From positions 62,001 through 126,000 of the forward strand of contig NZ_JBNGOZ010000011.1 of NCBI RefSeq assembly GCF_050589825.1: a stretch of DNA of 64,000 bases, read 5' to 3'. The DNA comes from Carboxylicivirga longa. GTDB taxonomy: Bacteria; Bacteroidota; Bacteroidia; Bacteroidales; Marinilabiliaceae. Below the pieces are notes generated by a model. The model was not told where the DNA came from, made no database searches, and was given only the letters and a program-made list of their open reading frames with translations. This document shows positions 33,717 through 43,040 of this stretch, piece after piece (position 1 is the first letter of the stretch; every line of letters begins with the position of its first letter). Position numbers and translations under genes: made by a program.

Positions 33717-36140
33717 ATGATGCTTACTCATCACATAAAGGTCGCTATCCGAAGCATTCGCAAACAGGGGATTTATGCTTTGCTAAATGTTTTTGGCTTG
33801 TCGCTGGGTTTGGTACTCGGACTGTTTGTCATTTTACTGGTGCGACACGAGCTGAGTTACGATACGGTATTTACAAACAGCGATCGGATCTGCCGTTTGG
33901 CCACTAAAGGTGTAATGGGTAATGATATAATAAACTCGGCGAATACACCTATGCCCCTCGCTGGTTTGCTGAGCGATAGTGATGAGGTGGGGGCTGTGGT
34001 GCGTATTGTGCCGGGCGCTAATAATGTAGTTGAAGCAGATGATAAGCGCTTTAATGAGGATGGCTTCATCTTTGGCGATGAAGACTTTTTCGATTTGTTC
34101 GATTTACCATTTTCACAGAAGGCCGATTCCTTTGATTTGTCAGTTCCCAGCCAGGTTGTGCTTACGTCCTCCACGGCTAATAAATATTTTGGGAAGGACA
34201 ATGCTGTGGGACAGTTTATCGAACGAGATGGTATGACCTATAAAGTTGTTGGTGTTTGTCAGGATCTTCCATCCGCCTCACATCTTCGCTTCGATTTTGT
34301 GGCCTCCCTATCAACCATCGATCAGATCCTATTAAATAAGACTGACTCCAGTTATCTGAAAACATGGAAAACAGACTGGCTCTACCTCAATTGTTATACT
34401 TATTTGCGCCTCCGGGAGGGGGTTGATGCTGCATCTTTTGTTGATTGGGTAAATGCGGCCAAAGATGAATTGCTGTTGCCCCAGGTGGCTACTTTAATGA
34501 AGACACAACAGGATGCCGGTAAAGGGGTTTTCACCTTTTTTGCTCAGAAGATTCAAACTATTCATTTTGAGTCGCATCTGGATGGTGAATTCACATCTAA
34601 TTCAAAACCGATTTATATTCGTTTGTTTGTGTTTGTGGCCATTTTTGTGCTTTTAACTACTTGTATCAACTTTATGAACCTCACTACTGCTAAAATGCGG
34701 GATAAATACCAGGAAGTTGGGTATCGTCAGCTGGTGGGGGCAACGCGCTCACAACTGATTCTTCAGTTTCTGATTGAGGCCCTAGTGTATGGTTTGGGTG
34801 CTATGTTTATCAGTATGGTACTGCTTGAGTTGTTGTTACCTTTTCTCAACAGTTTTTTTGAGGTTCGGCTCACTTTTAATTTTTTTCGGGGATGGATTGA
34901 CTTCTTTGGCATCCTAGTTGTTTTGCTCGTTGTGGGACTTTTGGCGGGTAGCTTTCCTGCATTTTTCTTTTCGGGTTTGAAGCCTGAGAAACTGATTGCC
35001 GGAGTACTAAAAATCGGAAGAACAAGTTTTATTGTGCGTGGCCTTTTTGTTACCAGCCAGTTTGCTGTGGTAATGTTTCTGGCGGTTGTGGCCTCGGCTA
35101 TGTGGTGGCAGATTGATTTTGTGCAAAATAATGATCCGGGCTTTGATACCAGTAACATATTGGTTGTGGAGAGGGGGCATGCTATCCGCAGTGAGCTGCC
35201 GGCTTTTAAAGCCGATTTGAAGGCTTTGGAGGGAGTGCGTTATGTAAGTGTATGTAATAGCTTGCCCGGTGATGATCACTATCAGTATGCATTCCGGCTG
35301 AGCGGAGGAAGTGATGATCAAGTGGTGTTTTTACCCATTAACTTCATTGATGATGACTACTTTAGAGTGATGGGTTTAGGCCTGAAGGCAGGGCGTTTTT
35401 TGAATTTGGATTTGGGTGATAGTTTGGCTGTTAACCTGAATGAGGCAGCTGTTGCAAAGCTGGGCATGCGTAAGCCGCTGGATGAAAAGATTGAAACCCT
35501 GGGTGATAAAGGCTGGAGTTTAACTACGGTGGGGGTGATTCGGGATTATCATTATGAGAGTTATTTCTCTCCCATTAACCCACTGGCATTAATTCTTATT
35601 GGCGAAAAATCACGTTTTGAATACGTTTTGATTAAGATGGTTGACGATGTGGAAGTGGATGTAAAAGCCATAAGAGCTGTGTGGGACAAATATTCTGGAG
35701 GAGCGCCCTTTGTGTATAATACTTTGGAGGATCGTATTGAAAAACTGTATGACGAAGATGTGCGAATTGCCAAAATTATGTCCGTTTTTACTTTTTTGTC
35801 CTTTTTTGTAGCCCTGTTGGGTCTTATTGCTCTGGTAACTTTTATTATTGAATATAAAGCTGAAACAGTCGCGCTGAAAAATGTGCTGGGAGCTCCGAGG
35901 CAATCCATCATGCGACAGGTATTCTCTATGTTTGGTGCCTATGTGGCAGGGGGAGTATTATTGGCCTTTGCGCCTGCCTATTATGCCATTAAAGCCTGGG
36001 GCAGCAGTTACGCTTACTTCGATTTTATTGGCTGGTGGATTTTCGTTGCGTGGGCAATTGCGCTTATTTTCATGGCTTTTCTGGTAACCTTTACGCAGGC
36101 CTATCGGGGGGTGCGCTTACGCCTTCGGGGTGCAGCTTAG
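33717..36140 (+). CDS. ABC transporter permease, FtsX/MacB family
   Basis: 807 residues with the duplicated layout of Bacteroidota FtsX-like permeases. An N-terminal helix (NVFGLSLGLVLGLFVILLV) is followed by a periplasmic MacB-type domain (DTVFTNSDRICRLAT ... VVGVCQDLPSASHLRFDF). Three helices near residues 300-430 include the FtsX motif YRQLVGATRSQLILQFLIEA. A second periplasmic domain and a second FtsX core (VALKNVLGAPRQSIMRQVFSMF) follow. It starts directly after the ATPase stop. Control by the divergent two-component pair is likely. Substrate unknown: lipoprotein, peptide or envelope-stress relief are all possible. Confidence 0.9.
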   Translation: MMLTHHIKVAIRSIRKQGIYALLNVFGLSLGLVLGLFVILLVRHELSYDTVFTNSDRICRLATKGVMGNDIINSANTPMPLAGLLSDSDEVGAVVRIVPGANNVVEADDKRFNEDGFIFGDEDFFDLFDLPFSQKADSFDLSVPSQVVLTSSTANKYFGKDNAVGQFIERDGMTYKVVGVCQDLPSASHLRFDFVASLSTIDQILLNKTDSSYLKTWKTDWLYLNCYTYLRLREGVDAASFVDWVNAAKDELLLPQVATLMKTQQDAGKGVFTFFAQKIQTIHFESHLDGEFTSNSKPIYIRLFVFVAIFVLLTTCINFMNLTTAKMRDKYQEVGYRQLVGATRSQLILQFLIEALVYGLGAMFISMVLLELLLPFLNSFFEVRLTFNFFRGWIDFFGILVVLLVVGLLAGSFPAFFFSGLKPEKLIAGVLKIGRTSFIVRGLFVTSQFAVVMFLAVVASAMWWQIDFVQNNDPGFDTSNILVVERGHAIRSELPAFKADLKALEGVRYVSVCNSLPGDDHYQYAFRLSGGSDDQVVFLPINFIDDDYFRVMGLGLKAGRFLNLDLGDSLAVNLNEAAVAKLGMRKPLDEKIETLGDKGWSLTTVGVIRDYHYESYFSPINPLALILIGEKSRFEYVLIKMVDDVEVDVKAIRAVWDKYSGGAPFVYNTLEDRIEKLYDEDVRIAKIMSVFTFLSFFVALLGLIALVTFIIEYKAETVALKNVLGAPRQSIMRQVFSMFGAYVAGGVLLAFAPAYYAIKAWGSSYAYFDFIGWWIFVAWAIALIFMAFLVTFTQAYRGVRLRLRGAA

Positions 36141-36303
36141 CAGCCTGATATAGCTTGAATTTTTAAAACTTACTTATCCTTTGAATTCAGCCTGGTAGTT
36201 TCTTAGTGTTGTTTTTATTGTTCAGTAGTATGATTTCATAAAGTATTCTGTCCGTCTATCAATTTAACGCTTCTTTTTACAAGCTGTGTATTAAAAAATT
36301 CGA

Positions 36304-36311
36304 TATATTTG
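36304..36311 (+). promoter_or_regulatory. Putative secDF -7 element (TATATTTG)
   Basis: TATATTTGC fits TAnnTTTG and lies 50 bases before the secDF ATG. The rest of the 221-bp gap after the permease shows no gene or clear terminator. Confidence 0.45.
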
Positions 36312-36361
36312 CGCGCTAAGACGTGAAATTTGTCAAAACGAATTATAAAAATTTTTAACAA

Positions 36362-39346
36362 ATGCAGAACAAAGGAGCTATAAGACTTTTTGCCATTTTG
36401 TTGGTATTAGTCAGCTTATATCAATTGATGTTTACTTTCCAGACTCGCAGAGTGGAAAACGAGGCAAAGGAGATAGCAGGTGGCGACCCGGACAAAGAAT
36501 TTGCCTACCTGGATTCAATTAAAAACGAAACCGTTTATAACTTTCTATGGGTAGCCCGCAAATATACCTACCAGGAGTGTAAAGAGCGTGAGATCAATTT
36601 CGGTCTTGACCTGAAAGGTGGTATGAACCTAATTCTTGAGGTGAAGGTGGCCGACGTTGTTAAAGCTCTTTCAAATTATAATACTGATGAGACTTTCCTG
36701 GAAGCTCTTAGACGTGCCGAGGAAGCAGAGAAAAATTCATCAGACGACTTCATCAAATTGTTTGGTAAGGCTTTTTCAGATATCGACCCTGATGCCCAGC
36801 TTGCCACTATCTTTAATACCGTAGAGTTAAAGGAGCGCGTGAATTATAACTCAAGCAATGAGGAAGTGCTAAAGGTTATCCGCGAGGAGGCTAACAGCGC
36901 AATCGATAATGCTTTTAATATTCTTCGCTCACGTATCGACCGCTTCGGTGTTACGCAGCCCAATATTCAGCGTTTGGAGAAAGCCGGACGTGTTTTGGTG
37001 GAGTTACCCGGTGTAACAGATCCACAGCGTGTACGTAAGTTACTTCAGGGAACCGCTAGTCTTGAGTTCTGGGAGACTTACGAAAATTCTGAGTTGTTCG
37101 AGTCCTTTGTTCAGGCCGACAGCAAGGTGCGCGAGATGGAAGCTGCCAAAGCTCCCGCGCAGGAAGCAAGCGAAGCAACAGCGGCTGAAGAAACAACTGA
37201 TGAAACAAGTCTTGTTGATCAGCTGGCGGCTGAAGCTACAGCTACTGATTCCTTAGAAGCTGCCAATGCCAAATCATTGTTTACTTATTTGCAGCCTAAC
37301 CATCCCCAGCAAGGTGGTCCGGTTGTAGGTGTAGCCTTGTCGCGTGATACAGCTGAGGTCAATTCTTATTTAGCCAATCCGGCAATTAAGAGTCTGTTTC
37401 CAAAGAATGCTCGTTTCTTCTGGACAGTTAAGCCCATTGAAAAAGATTACTTAGTGAGTCGTTTTGGTGATGATGTAAATGAGAAAGAAACAGCATTTCA
37501 ACTGGTAGCCATTAAGGTAAGTACACATGATGGACGTCCGCCGCTGGAAGGTGATGTTATTACTTCAGCCCGTAGTCAAACCAATCAGCGTGGTCAGTTC
37601 GAAGTGAGCATGAGCATGAATGCCGAAGGTGCCAAAACATGGTCGCGCCTCACTGGTGCCAACGTAAATCGTAGTATTGCTGTGGTACTGGATGGTTTTG
37701 TATATAGTTTCCCAACGGTTAATCAGAAGATCGACGGAGGACAGAGTCAGATTACCGGTAACTTTACGCCGGAAGAATCACAGGATTTGGCCAATATTCT
37801 TAAGTCAGGTAAGCTACCGGCACCGGCTCGCATTGTGGAAGATACTGTAGTGGGTCCTTCACTGGGTCAGGAAGCTGTTGACAGTGGTTTCACTTCGTTC
37901 ATCTGGGCCTTTGTGGTAGTACTTATCTATATGTTATTGTACTATGGTGTTCGCGCAGGTTGGGTGGCCGACTTTGCTTTGGTGGCTAACATGTTCTTTA
38001 TCCTGGGTGTATTGGCTTCCTTTGGAGCTGTATTGACACTGCCTGGTATTGCCGGTATTGTGTTGACGATTGGTATGTCGGTGGATGCTAACGTACTTAT
38101 CTATGAGCGCATCAAAGAAGAATTGCGATCGGGTAAAGGCATACAGCTGGCCATTAAAGATGGTTACAATAACGCCTTCTCGGCAATTATCGATGCCAAC
38201 GTTACTACTTTCCTTACCGGTTTGATCTTATTCTTGTTCGGTACAGGTCCTATTAAAGGTTTTGCCACTACCTTGATGATTGGTATTGCTACCTCATTCT
38301 TCTCAGCCATCTTTATTACCCGTTTGATTTTCGAACAGATGCTGAGCAAGAACAAAACTTTGGTATTCGATACTAAAATGACGCGCAACCTATACAAGAA
38401 CATGCATATCAAATTCCTCGAGAAGCGTAAGATGTTCTTTGTAATCTCTGCCGTGGCCGTTGTGGTTTCATTGGGATCTTTATCAACTATGGGTCTAAAG
38501 CAGGGTATTGATTTCACCGGGGGTCGTACTTTCGTGGTGCGTTTCGATGATCAGGTGTCGTCTGTTGATGTACAGAATGCACTGAGCGATGTATTCGAGA
38601 ATGCTCACGTTGAGGCCAAGCAATTTGGTAACGAAGGAAATCAGGTGCGTATTGCTACCAACTATATGATTGAAGAAAACTCTGAAGAGATTGACAATGC
38701 AGTAGAAGAGAAATTGTATGCCGGTCTGAAGAACTTCATCAAGAGTGATGTGTCGCAGGATGATTTCCTAACGGATTACCGTATGAGTTCGCAGAAAGTG
38801 GGACCCACCATTGCCAGCGATATCAAAAAGAATGCGGCTTACGCCATTGGTTTCAGTTTATTGGTGATTTTCCTTTATATCCTAATGCGTTTCCGCAACA
38901 AGGAGTTTGGATTTGGTGCAGTAGCTGCCCTTGTGCATGATGTTATTATTGTGTTGGGTATCTTTTCGCTTACCTATTCGTTTATGCCATTCTCTATGGA
39001 AATCGACCAGGCATTTATCGCGGCCATCCTTACTGTAATTGGTTATTCGATTAACGATACCGTAGTTGTATTTGACCGTATTCGTGAGTATCTGAAGCTA
39101 TATCCTAAGCGTGATAAAGGTGAAGTGGTGGATGCGGCTCTTAACTCAACCGTTAGCCGTACAGTGAATACATCGATTACTACTTTTGTAGTGCTGTTGG
39201 TTATCTTCCTGTTTGGAGGTGAGGTAATCCGCGGTTTCGTATTTGCCCTAATGGTAGGTGTGTTGGTTGGTACTTACTCATCGCTATTTATTGCAACACC
39301 GGTTGCCTTTAATATGATTGAGAAGAAAGGGAACAAGAAAAAATAA
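36362..39346 (+). CDS. secDF: Protein translocase subunits SecD and SecF, fused
   Basis: An inner-membrane RND-family protein that uses the proton gradient to pull preproteins through SecYEG. The 994 residues carry both halves. SecD has a first helix near residues 7-25, NFGLDLKGGMNLILEV, the P1 domain with SRIDRFGVTQPNIQRL and the core TIGMSVDANVLIYERIKEEL. SecF begins near residue 690 with GIDFTGGRTFVVRF (Gly715 region) and VIGYSINDTVVVFDRIREYL. The SecD P1 region has an insertion rich in Ala and Glu (residues about 265-305). Fusion into one chain is usual in Bacteroidota. A terminator follows. Confidence 0.97.
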   Translation: MQNKGAIRLFAILLVLVSLYQLMFTFQTRRVENEAKEIAGGDPDKEFAYLDSIKNETVYNFLWVARKYTYQECKEREINFGLDLKGGMNLILEVKVADVVKALSNYNTDETFLEALRRAEEAEKNSSDDFIKLFGKAFSDIDPDAQLATIFNTVELKERVNYNSSNEEVLKVIREEANSAIDNAFNILRSRIDRFGVTQPNIQRLEKAGRVLVELPGVTDPQRVRKLLQGTASLEFWETYENSELFESFVQADSKVREMEAAKAPAQEASEATAAEETTDETSLVDQLAAEATATDSLEAANAKSLFTYLQPNHPQQGGPVVGVALSRDTAEVNSYLANPAIKSLFPKNARFFWTVKPIEKDYLVSRFGDDVNEKETAFQLVAIKVSTHDGRPPLEGDVITSARSQTNQRGQFEVSMSMNAEGAKTWSRLTGANVNRSIAVVLDGFVYSFPTVNQKIDGGQSQITGNFTPEESQDLANILKSGKLPAPARIVEDTVVGPSLGQEAVDSGFTSFIWAFVVVLIYMLLYYGVRAGWVADFALVANMFFILGVLASFGAVLTLPGIAGIVLTIGMSVDANVLIYERIKEELRSGKGIQLAIKDGYNNAFSAIIDANVTTFLTGLILFLFGTGPIKGFATTLMIGIATSFFSAIFITRLIFEQMLSKNKTLVFDTKMTRNLYKNMHIKFLEKRKMFFVISAVAVVVSLGSLSTMGLKQGIDFTGGRTFVVRFDDQVSSVDVQNALSDVFENAHVEAKQFGNEGNQVRIATNYMIEENSEEIDNAVEEKLYAGLKNFIKSDVSQDDFLTDYRMSSQKVGPTIASDIKKNAAYAIGFSLLVIFLYILMRFRNKEFGFGAVAALVHDVIIVLGIFSLTYSFMPFSMEIDQAFIAAILTVIGYSINDTVVVFDRIREYLKLYPKRDKGEVVDAALNSTVSRTVNTSITTFVVLLVIFLFGGEVIRGFVFALMVGVLVGTYSSLFIATPVAFNMIEKKGNKKK

Positions 39347-39364
39347 AGCATTTTAGCTTCTTGT

Positions 39365-39401
39365 AAAGCCCCATGGTAACTGCCATGGGGCTTTCTTATT
39401 T
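39365..39401 (+). terminator. Intrinsic terminator of secDF
   Basis: A perfect 12-bp stem (AAAGCCCCATGG / CCATGGGGCTTT) with a 6-base loop, followed by CTTATTT. It lies 18 bases after the stop. Confidence 0.8.
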
Positions 39402-39420
39402 AAAGCTGTTTCTATTTTAT

Positions 39421-39428
39421 TATCTTTG
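39421..39428 (+). promoter_or_regulatory. Putative tatA operon -7 element (TATCTTTG)
   Basis: TATCTTTGA is a strong match to TAnnTTTG, located 18 bases before the tatA ATG and 20 bases after the secDF terminator. It probably drives tatA to trmN6. Confidence 0.55.
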
Positions 39429-39446
39429 AACACGAAAATTTATGAT

Positions 39447-39815
39447 ATGGGTACATTGCTTTTTATTTCCGGCATTGAAACTGTAGTGATTGTGCTTGTG
39501 GTACTCTTGCTTTTTGGTGCCAAAAGTATTCCTGATGTGGCACGTATGTTGGGCAAAGGAATGAATGAATTCAGGCGTGCTTCTGAAGAGATTAAGCGCG
39601 AATTCAGGGAAAATACCAGTGGTATAACGGATGTGGTGGAGGAGACCAAGCAGGATCTGAATCGTGAGATTGAATCCCTGGATAGGCCGGATGATAAAGC
39701 CATTGCTTCATCTGATCATCAAAAAACTGAAGATCAAGCTGACGATGAAGCAGACCGAGAAGTGCCACCTACATCTTCCAATAAGCGTGTATCGCGCAAT
39801 GATGCTGTTGATTAA
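39447..39815 (+). CDS. tatA: Sec-independent translocase protein TatA/TatB family
   Basis: From ATG 39447 (MGTLLFISGIETVVIV) the protein is 122 residues. One N-terminal transmembrane helix is followed by the hinge FGAKSIPDVARMLGKGMNEFRRASEEIKREF, an amphipathic helix, and a long acidic disordered tail. This is the Tat pore subunit that helps move folded proteins across the inner membrane. The glutamate in the helix (GIE) is at the TatA/B polar position. tatC is not in the window. TatA and TatB cannot be told apart with certainty. Confidence 0.88.
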   Translation: MGTLLFISGIETVVIVLVVLLLFGAKSIPDVARMLGKGMNEFRRASEEIKREFRENTSGITDVVEETKQDLNREIESLDRPDDKAIASSDHQKTEDQADDEADREVPPTSSNKRVSRNDAVD

Positions 39816-39832
39816 TTAATACGAAAGTTTAT

Positions 39833-40765
39833 ATGTTACCTATTCTTTATTTATTGGCCGGTTTTGTGTTGTTGTTTGTTAGTGGAGACTGGTTGGTAAA
39901 GTCCAGTGTTCAGTTTGCCCGGCACTTTAAAGTGTCGACCCTGGTAATTGGTGTTACTGTTGTGGCTTTCGGCACTTCGGCTCCCGAGCTACTTGTAAGT
40001 TTAAATGCCGTTTTTGATGGAGCCGCCGATATATCAGTGGGCAATGTAGTGGGTTCTAATATTGCCAATATTGCTTTGGTGCTGGGGCTTGTATCGGTGG
40101 TATATCCGGTAAAGGTGAAGAAGAAAACCGTATGGTTCGACTGGCTGGTTATGATGTTGGCAACCATCGGCTTGATGTTAGGTAGTCGGGATGGACGCAT
40201 CAGCGTAGGTGAAGGTATATTGTTCCTCATCGTGTTAGTTGTTTATGTTATTTGGGTAGTGTATGCCAGTCGCAAGCAGCAAAAGAAAGAGGAGGCCATT
40301 GAAGCACCCTCCTTGCCCTTGTGGCGTGCCGCTGTATTATTTCTAATGGCTGCTGCCGGTCTTTATTACGGTGCAGAGTGGTTAGTTCTTGGCGCTAAAG
40401 ATATTGCGATTAATCTGGGAGTTAGCGAGCGCGTTATTGGTATTTCTGTGGTGGCTATTGGTACTAGTGTGCCCGAATTGGCCACCTCTCTGATAGCTGC
40501 CATCAAGAAGGAATCGGATATCTCCATTGGTAATATCGTGGGATCCAATATTTTTAATATTTGGGCTGTTTTGGGCATTACTGCCACACTTAAGCCCATT
40601 CAGGTGAGTACGTCAATCATGAATATCGATTATTGGTGGATGTTGGGCATCGCTGTTATTCTTTTGCTGGCCATTCTTCCGCTATCAAAAGGTATTATTA
40701 CCCGTTGGAAGGGAGCCGTGCTGTTTGCCATTTATTTGCTCTATATTTATCTCTTATTTGTTTAG
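39833..40765 (+). CDS. Calcium/sodium antiporter (CaCA family, YrbG-like)
   Basis: 310 residues with two inverted halves of five helices each. The alpha repeats are VVAFGTSAPELLVSLNAVF with GNVVGSNIANIALVLG, and VVAIGTSVPELATSLIAAI with GNIVGSNIFNIWAVLG. These carry the ion-binding Glu and Asn residues. It exchanges cations across the inner membrane. It lies 17 bases after tatA and 2 bases before lolD. Confidence 0.93.
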   Translation: MLPILYLLAGFVLLFVSGDWLVKSSVQFARHFKVSTLVIGVTVVAFGTSAPELLVSLNAVFDGAADISVGNVVGSNIANIALVLGLVSVVYPVKVKKKTVWFDWLVMMLATIGLMLGSRDGRISVGEGILFLIVLVVYVIWVVYASRKQQKKEEAIEAPSLPLWRAAVLFLMAAAGLYYGAEWLVLGAKDIAINLGVSERVIGISVVAIGTSVPELATSLIAAIKKESDISIGNIVGSNIFNIWAVLGITATLKPIQVSTSIMNIDYWWMLGIAVILLLAILPLSKGIITRWKGAVLFAIYLLYIYLLFV

Positions 40766-40767
40766 TT

Positions 40768-41424
40768 ATGATTCAATGTCAGCAAATCAGAAAAAGTTAT
40801 GGCGACCTGGAAGTATTAAAGGGCATTGATTTGTCCATTAAGGCCGGAGAGGTGGTATCCATTGTAGGTGCCAGCGGAGCCGGTAAAACTACTTTATTGC
40901 AAATACTGGGCACCCTCGATAAGCCCACGTCCGGAGAGGTGTTTCTCGATGGAATTAATCTCAATACCTTAAACGGAAAAAAGCTGTCTTCTTTTCGAAA
41001 TACCCGCATTGGGTTTGTTTTTCAGTTTCATCAGTTGCTACCTGAGTTTACGGCTTTGGAGAATGCTATGCTACCGGCACTGATTAAGGGGGGTAACAAG
41101 GCAGAGGCGGAGCAGGAGGCAAAGAAATTACTAAATTTTCTCAGTCTCGATCATCGGCTTGACCATAAGCCATCTGAACTGAGTGGTGGTGAAAAGCAGC
41201 GGGTAGCAGTGGCTCGGGCGCTAATCAATCGTCCTGCTGTTGTATTTGCCGATGAGCCCTCGGGTAATCTTGATTCGCACAGTCAGGAAGAATTACAGAG
41301 GTTATTTTTTGAGCTGCGTGAGGCTTTCAATCAAACCTTTGTTATTGTTACACACGACTATCATTTGGCCAAAATGTGCGACCGTATGATTGAAATGAAA
41401 GACGGACTGATCCACGCATCATGA
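40768..41424 (+). CDS. lolD: Lipoprotein-releasing system ATP-binding protein LolD
   Basis: 218 residues from ATG 40768; a longer frame would run back into the antiporter. Walker A is GASGAGKTT, the LolD-type segment is FQFHQLLPEFTALENAMLPA, the signature is ELSGGEKQRVAVARAL, Walker B is VVFADEPSGNLD, H-loop VTHD. It powers release of outer-membrane lipoproteins from the inner membrane; the LolC/E permease is not in the window. Its stop overlaps the next ATG (ATGA). Other MacB-type ATPases are close relatives. Confidence 0.88.
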   Translation: MIQCQQIRKSYGDLEVLKGIDLSIKAGEVVSIVGASGAGKTTLLQILGTLDKPTSGEVFLDGINLNTLNGKKLSSFRNTRIGFVFQFHQLLPEFTALENAMLPALIKGGNKAEAEQEAKKLLNFLSLDHRLDHKPSELSGGEKQRVAVARALINRPAVVFADEPSGNLDSHSQEELQRLFFELREAFNQTFVIVTHDYHLAKMCDRMIEMKDGLIHAS

Positions 41425-42185
41425 CTTTAGATGAGATAAAAGATTTTCTTGACGAAAAGGTTGAAAAATATAACACCCCAGATTTCATAACTGATGATCC
41501 TATCAGCATACCGCACCGTTTTTCGTTAAAAGAAGATATTGAAATTGCCGGATTTTTAGCTTCCACAATCGCGTGGGGTAAACGTTCCATGATAATCAAA
41601 AGCGCGAATACAATAATGTCGATTATGGGAGATTCTCCATATGACTTTGTTATGGAGCATTCCGAAGATGACTTGGCAAAGATAGAGGGTTCAATACATC
41701 GCACGTTTAATTCAATCGATCTCAGGTTTTTCGTTGCTTCACTACGGAATATATATGCCAATCACGGGGGATTAGAGGCTGTGTTTAGTAAATATGCCGC
41801 GCACGATTCATTGCTATACGCCATTCATAAATTCAAATCAGTATTCTTTGAAATCCCCCATGAACGTCGGACGATCAAACACATTGGGGATCCATTAGCC
41901 GGGTCGGCTGCAAAGAAAATCAATATGTTCCTTAGGTGGATGATAAGGGATGATAGTAGGGGTGTTGACTTTGGCATCTGGAAAGAAATCAGTCCGTCAA
42001 TATTATCATGTCCCTTAGATGTGCACAGTGGCAATGTGGCACGTAAACTAGGTCTGTTAAAACGTAAGCAAAATGATGCCAAAGCGCTTGTTGAATTGGA
42101 CGCCTGCTTGCGTAAGTTAGATGCTGCAGATCCCGTAAAATATGATTTTGCATTGTTCGGACTTGGCGTTTATGAAGGGTTTTAA
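41421..42185 (+). CDS. TIGR02757 (DUF2400) family protein
   Basis: A 254-residue helical cytoplasmic protein. The blocks DPISIPHRFSLKEDIEIAGF, STIAWGKRSMII, HRTFNSIDLRFFVASLRNIY, GDPLAGSAAKKINMFLRWM and CPLDVHSGNVARKLGLLKRK are characteristic of this conserved family. The HxGNVARxLGLL block resembles helix-hairpin-helix DNA glycosylase folds, but no activity is established to my knowledge. It overlaps lolD by 4 bases and is 2 bases from trmN6. Codon use has more A/T at third positions than its neighbours, at least by eye. Confidence 0.85.
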   Translation: MTLDEIKDFLDEKVEKYNTPDFITDDPISIPHRFSLKEDIEIAGFLASTIAWGKRSMIIKSANTIMSIMGDSPYDFVMEHSEDDLAKIEGSIHRTFNSIDLRFFVASLRNIYANHGGLEAVFSKYAAHDSLLYAIHKFKSVFFEIPHERRTIKHIGDPLAGSAAKKINMFLRWMIRDDSRGVDFGIWKEISPSILSCPLDVHSGNVARKLGLLKRKQNDAKALVELDACLRKLDAADPVKYDFALFGLGVYEGF

Positions 42186-42187
42186 TC

Positions 42188-42907
42188 ATGGCTAATAACT
42201 ATTTTCAATTTAAACAGTTTACCGTTCATCAGGATAAGGCAGCCATGAAGGTGGGTACAGATGGTGTGTTATTGGGTGCCTGGGTCAATGTTCTGCCATG
42301 CAGTACCATATTGGATGTGGGTACCGGAACCGGTCTGATTGCTTTAATGATGGCTCAGCGTAATGATAGTGCGCTCATCAGCGCTATTGATATTGATGCA
42401 AAGGCGGTAGAACAGGCTAATGATAATTGCCGGCAGTCGCCCTGGGGCGAGCGCATAAAAGTAGAGCATATTACCCTGCAAAGCATGGAAATCCCTTGTG
42501 ATGGGGGCTTTGATCATATTGTGTGTAACCCTCCATTTTTTATTAATGCCTACAAGGCCAATGATGCATCCCGAAATATGGCCAGGCATACCGATCACTT
42601 GTCTTTCGATGATTTAATACAGCATGCACACCGGCTTACCAATGACCGAGGGCGCCTCAGTGTTGTGTTGCCTTATGCTTGTAAGGATGATTTTACAACC
42701 CGTGCGCACAATTATGGTTTTTCCCTCGCTCGGTTTTGTGCGGTGCGTCCCACTCCTGCCAAAGGTTATGTGCGCTGCCTTATGGAATTCTCTAAGCAGC
42801 CTTTGCCTCATCAGGAGCGGACTGAATTGGTTATTGAGGATAAGGGGCGCCATGGTTATTCCGATGATTATATTGCGCTAACCAAAGCCTTCTACCTGGC
42901 CATGTGA
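42188..42907 (+). CDS. trmN6: tRNA1(Val) (adenine(37)-N6)-methyltransferase
   Basis: A 239-residue class I SAM-dependent methyltransferase. The SAM-binding motif is LDVGTGTGLIALMMAQR, the acidic loop AIDIDAKAVEQA, and the catalytic motif NPPFF (in VCNPPFFINAYKANDASRNMARH). The FKQFTVHQDKAAMKVGTDGVLLGAW start is diagnostic of the YfiC/TrmN6 family. The E. coli enzyme methylates A37 of tRNA-Val(UAC); the tRNA-Val in this window has the TAC anticodon and A37. It ends the tatA transcript. Confidence 0.9.
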   Translation: MANNYFQFKQFTVHQDKAAMKVGTDGVLLGAWVNVLPCSTILDVGTGTGLIALMMAQRNDSALISAIDIDAKAVEQANDNCRQSPWGERIKVEHITLQSMEIPCDGGFDHIVCNPPFFINAYKANDASRNMARHTDHLSFDDLIQHAHRLTNDRGRLSVVLPYACKDDFTTRAHNYGFSLARFCAVRPTPAKGYVRCLMEFSKQPLPHQERTELVIEDKGRHGYSDDYIALTKAFYLAM

Positions 42908-43040
42908 GACCCTCTTTTGCGCATAAGGCTAATTATTGATCCCCTGTTTACATATCGTCTTGATTGTGAAATGCCTTCATTGGCTATGGTGATTCATGAT
43001 AATTCAATAATAATCACTATTTTAGTTCCGGAAAACGACC

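Noticed and set aside
40633..40767. Upstream extension of lolD
   Set aside because: The extension lies within the antiporter gene in another frame and has no family resemblance; ATG 40768 fits the usual LolD start.
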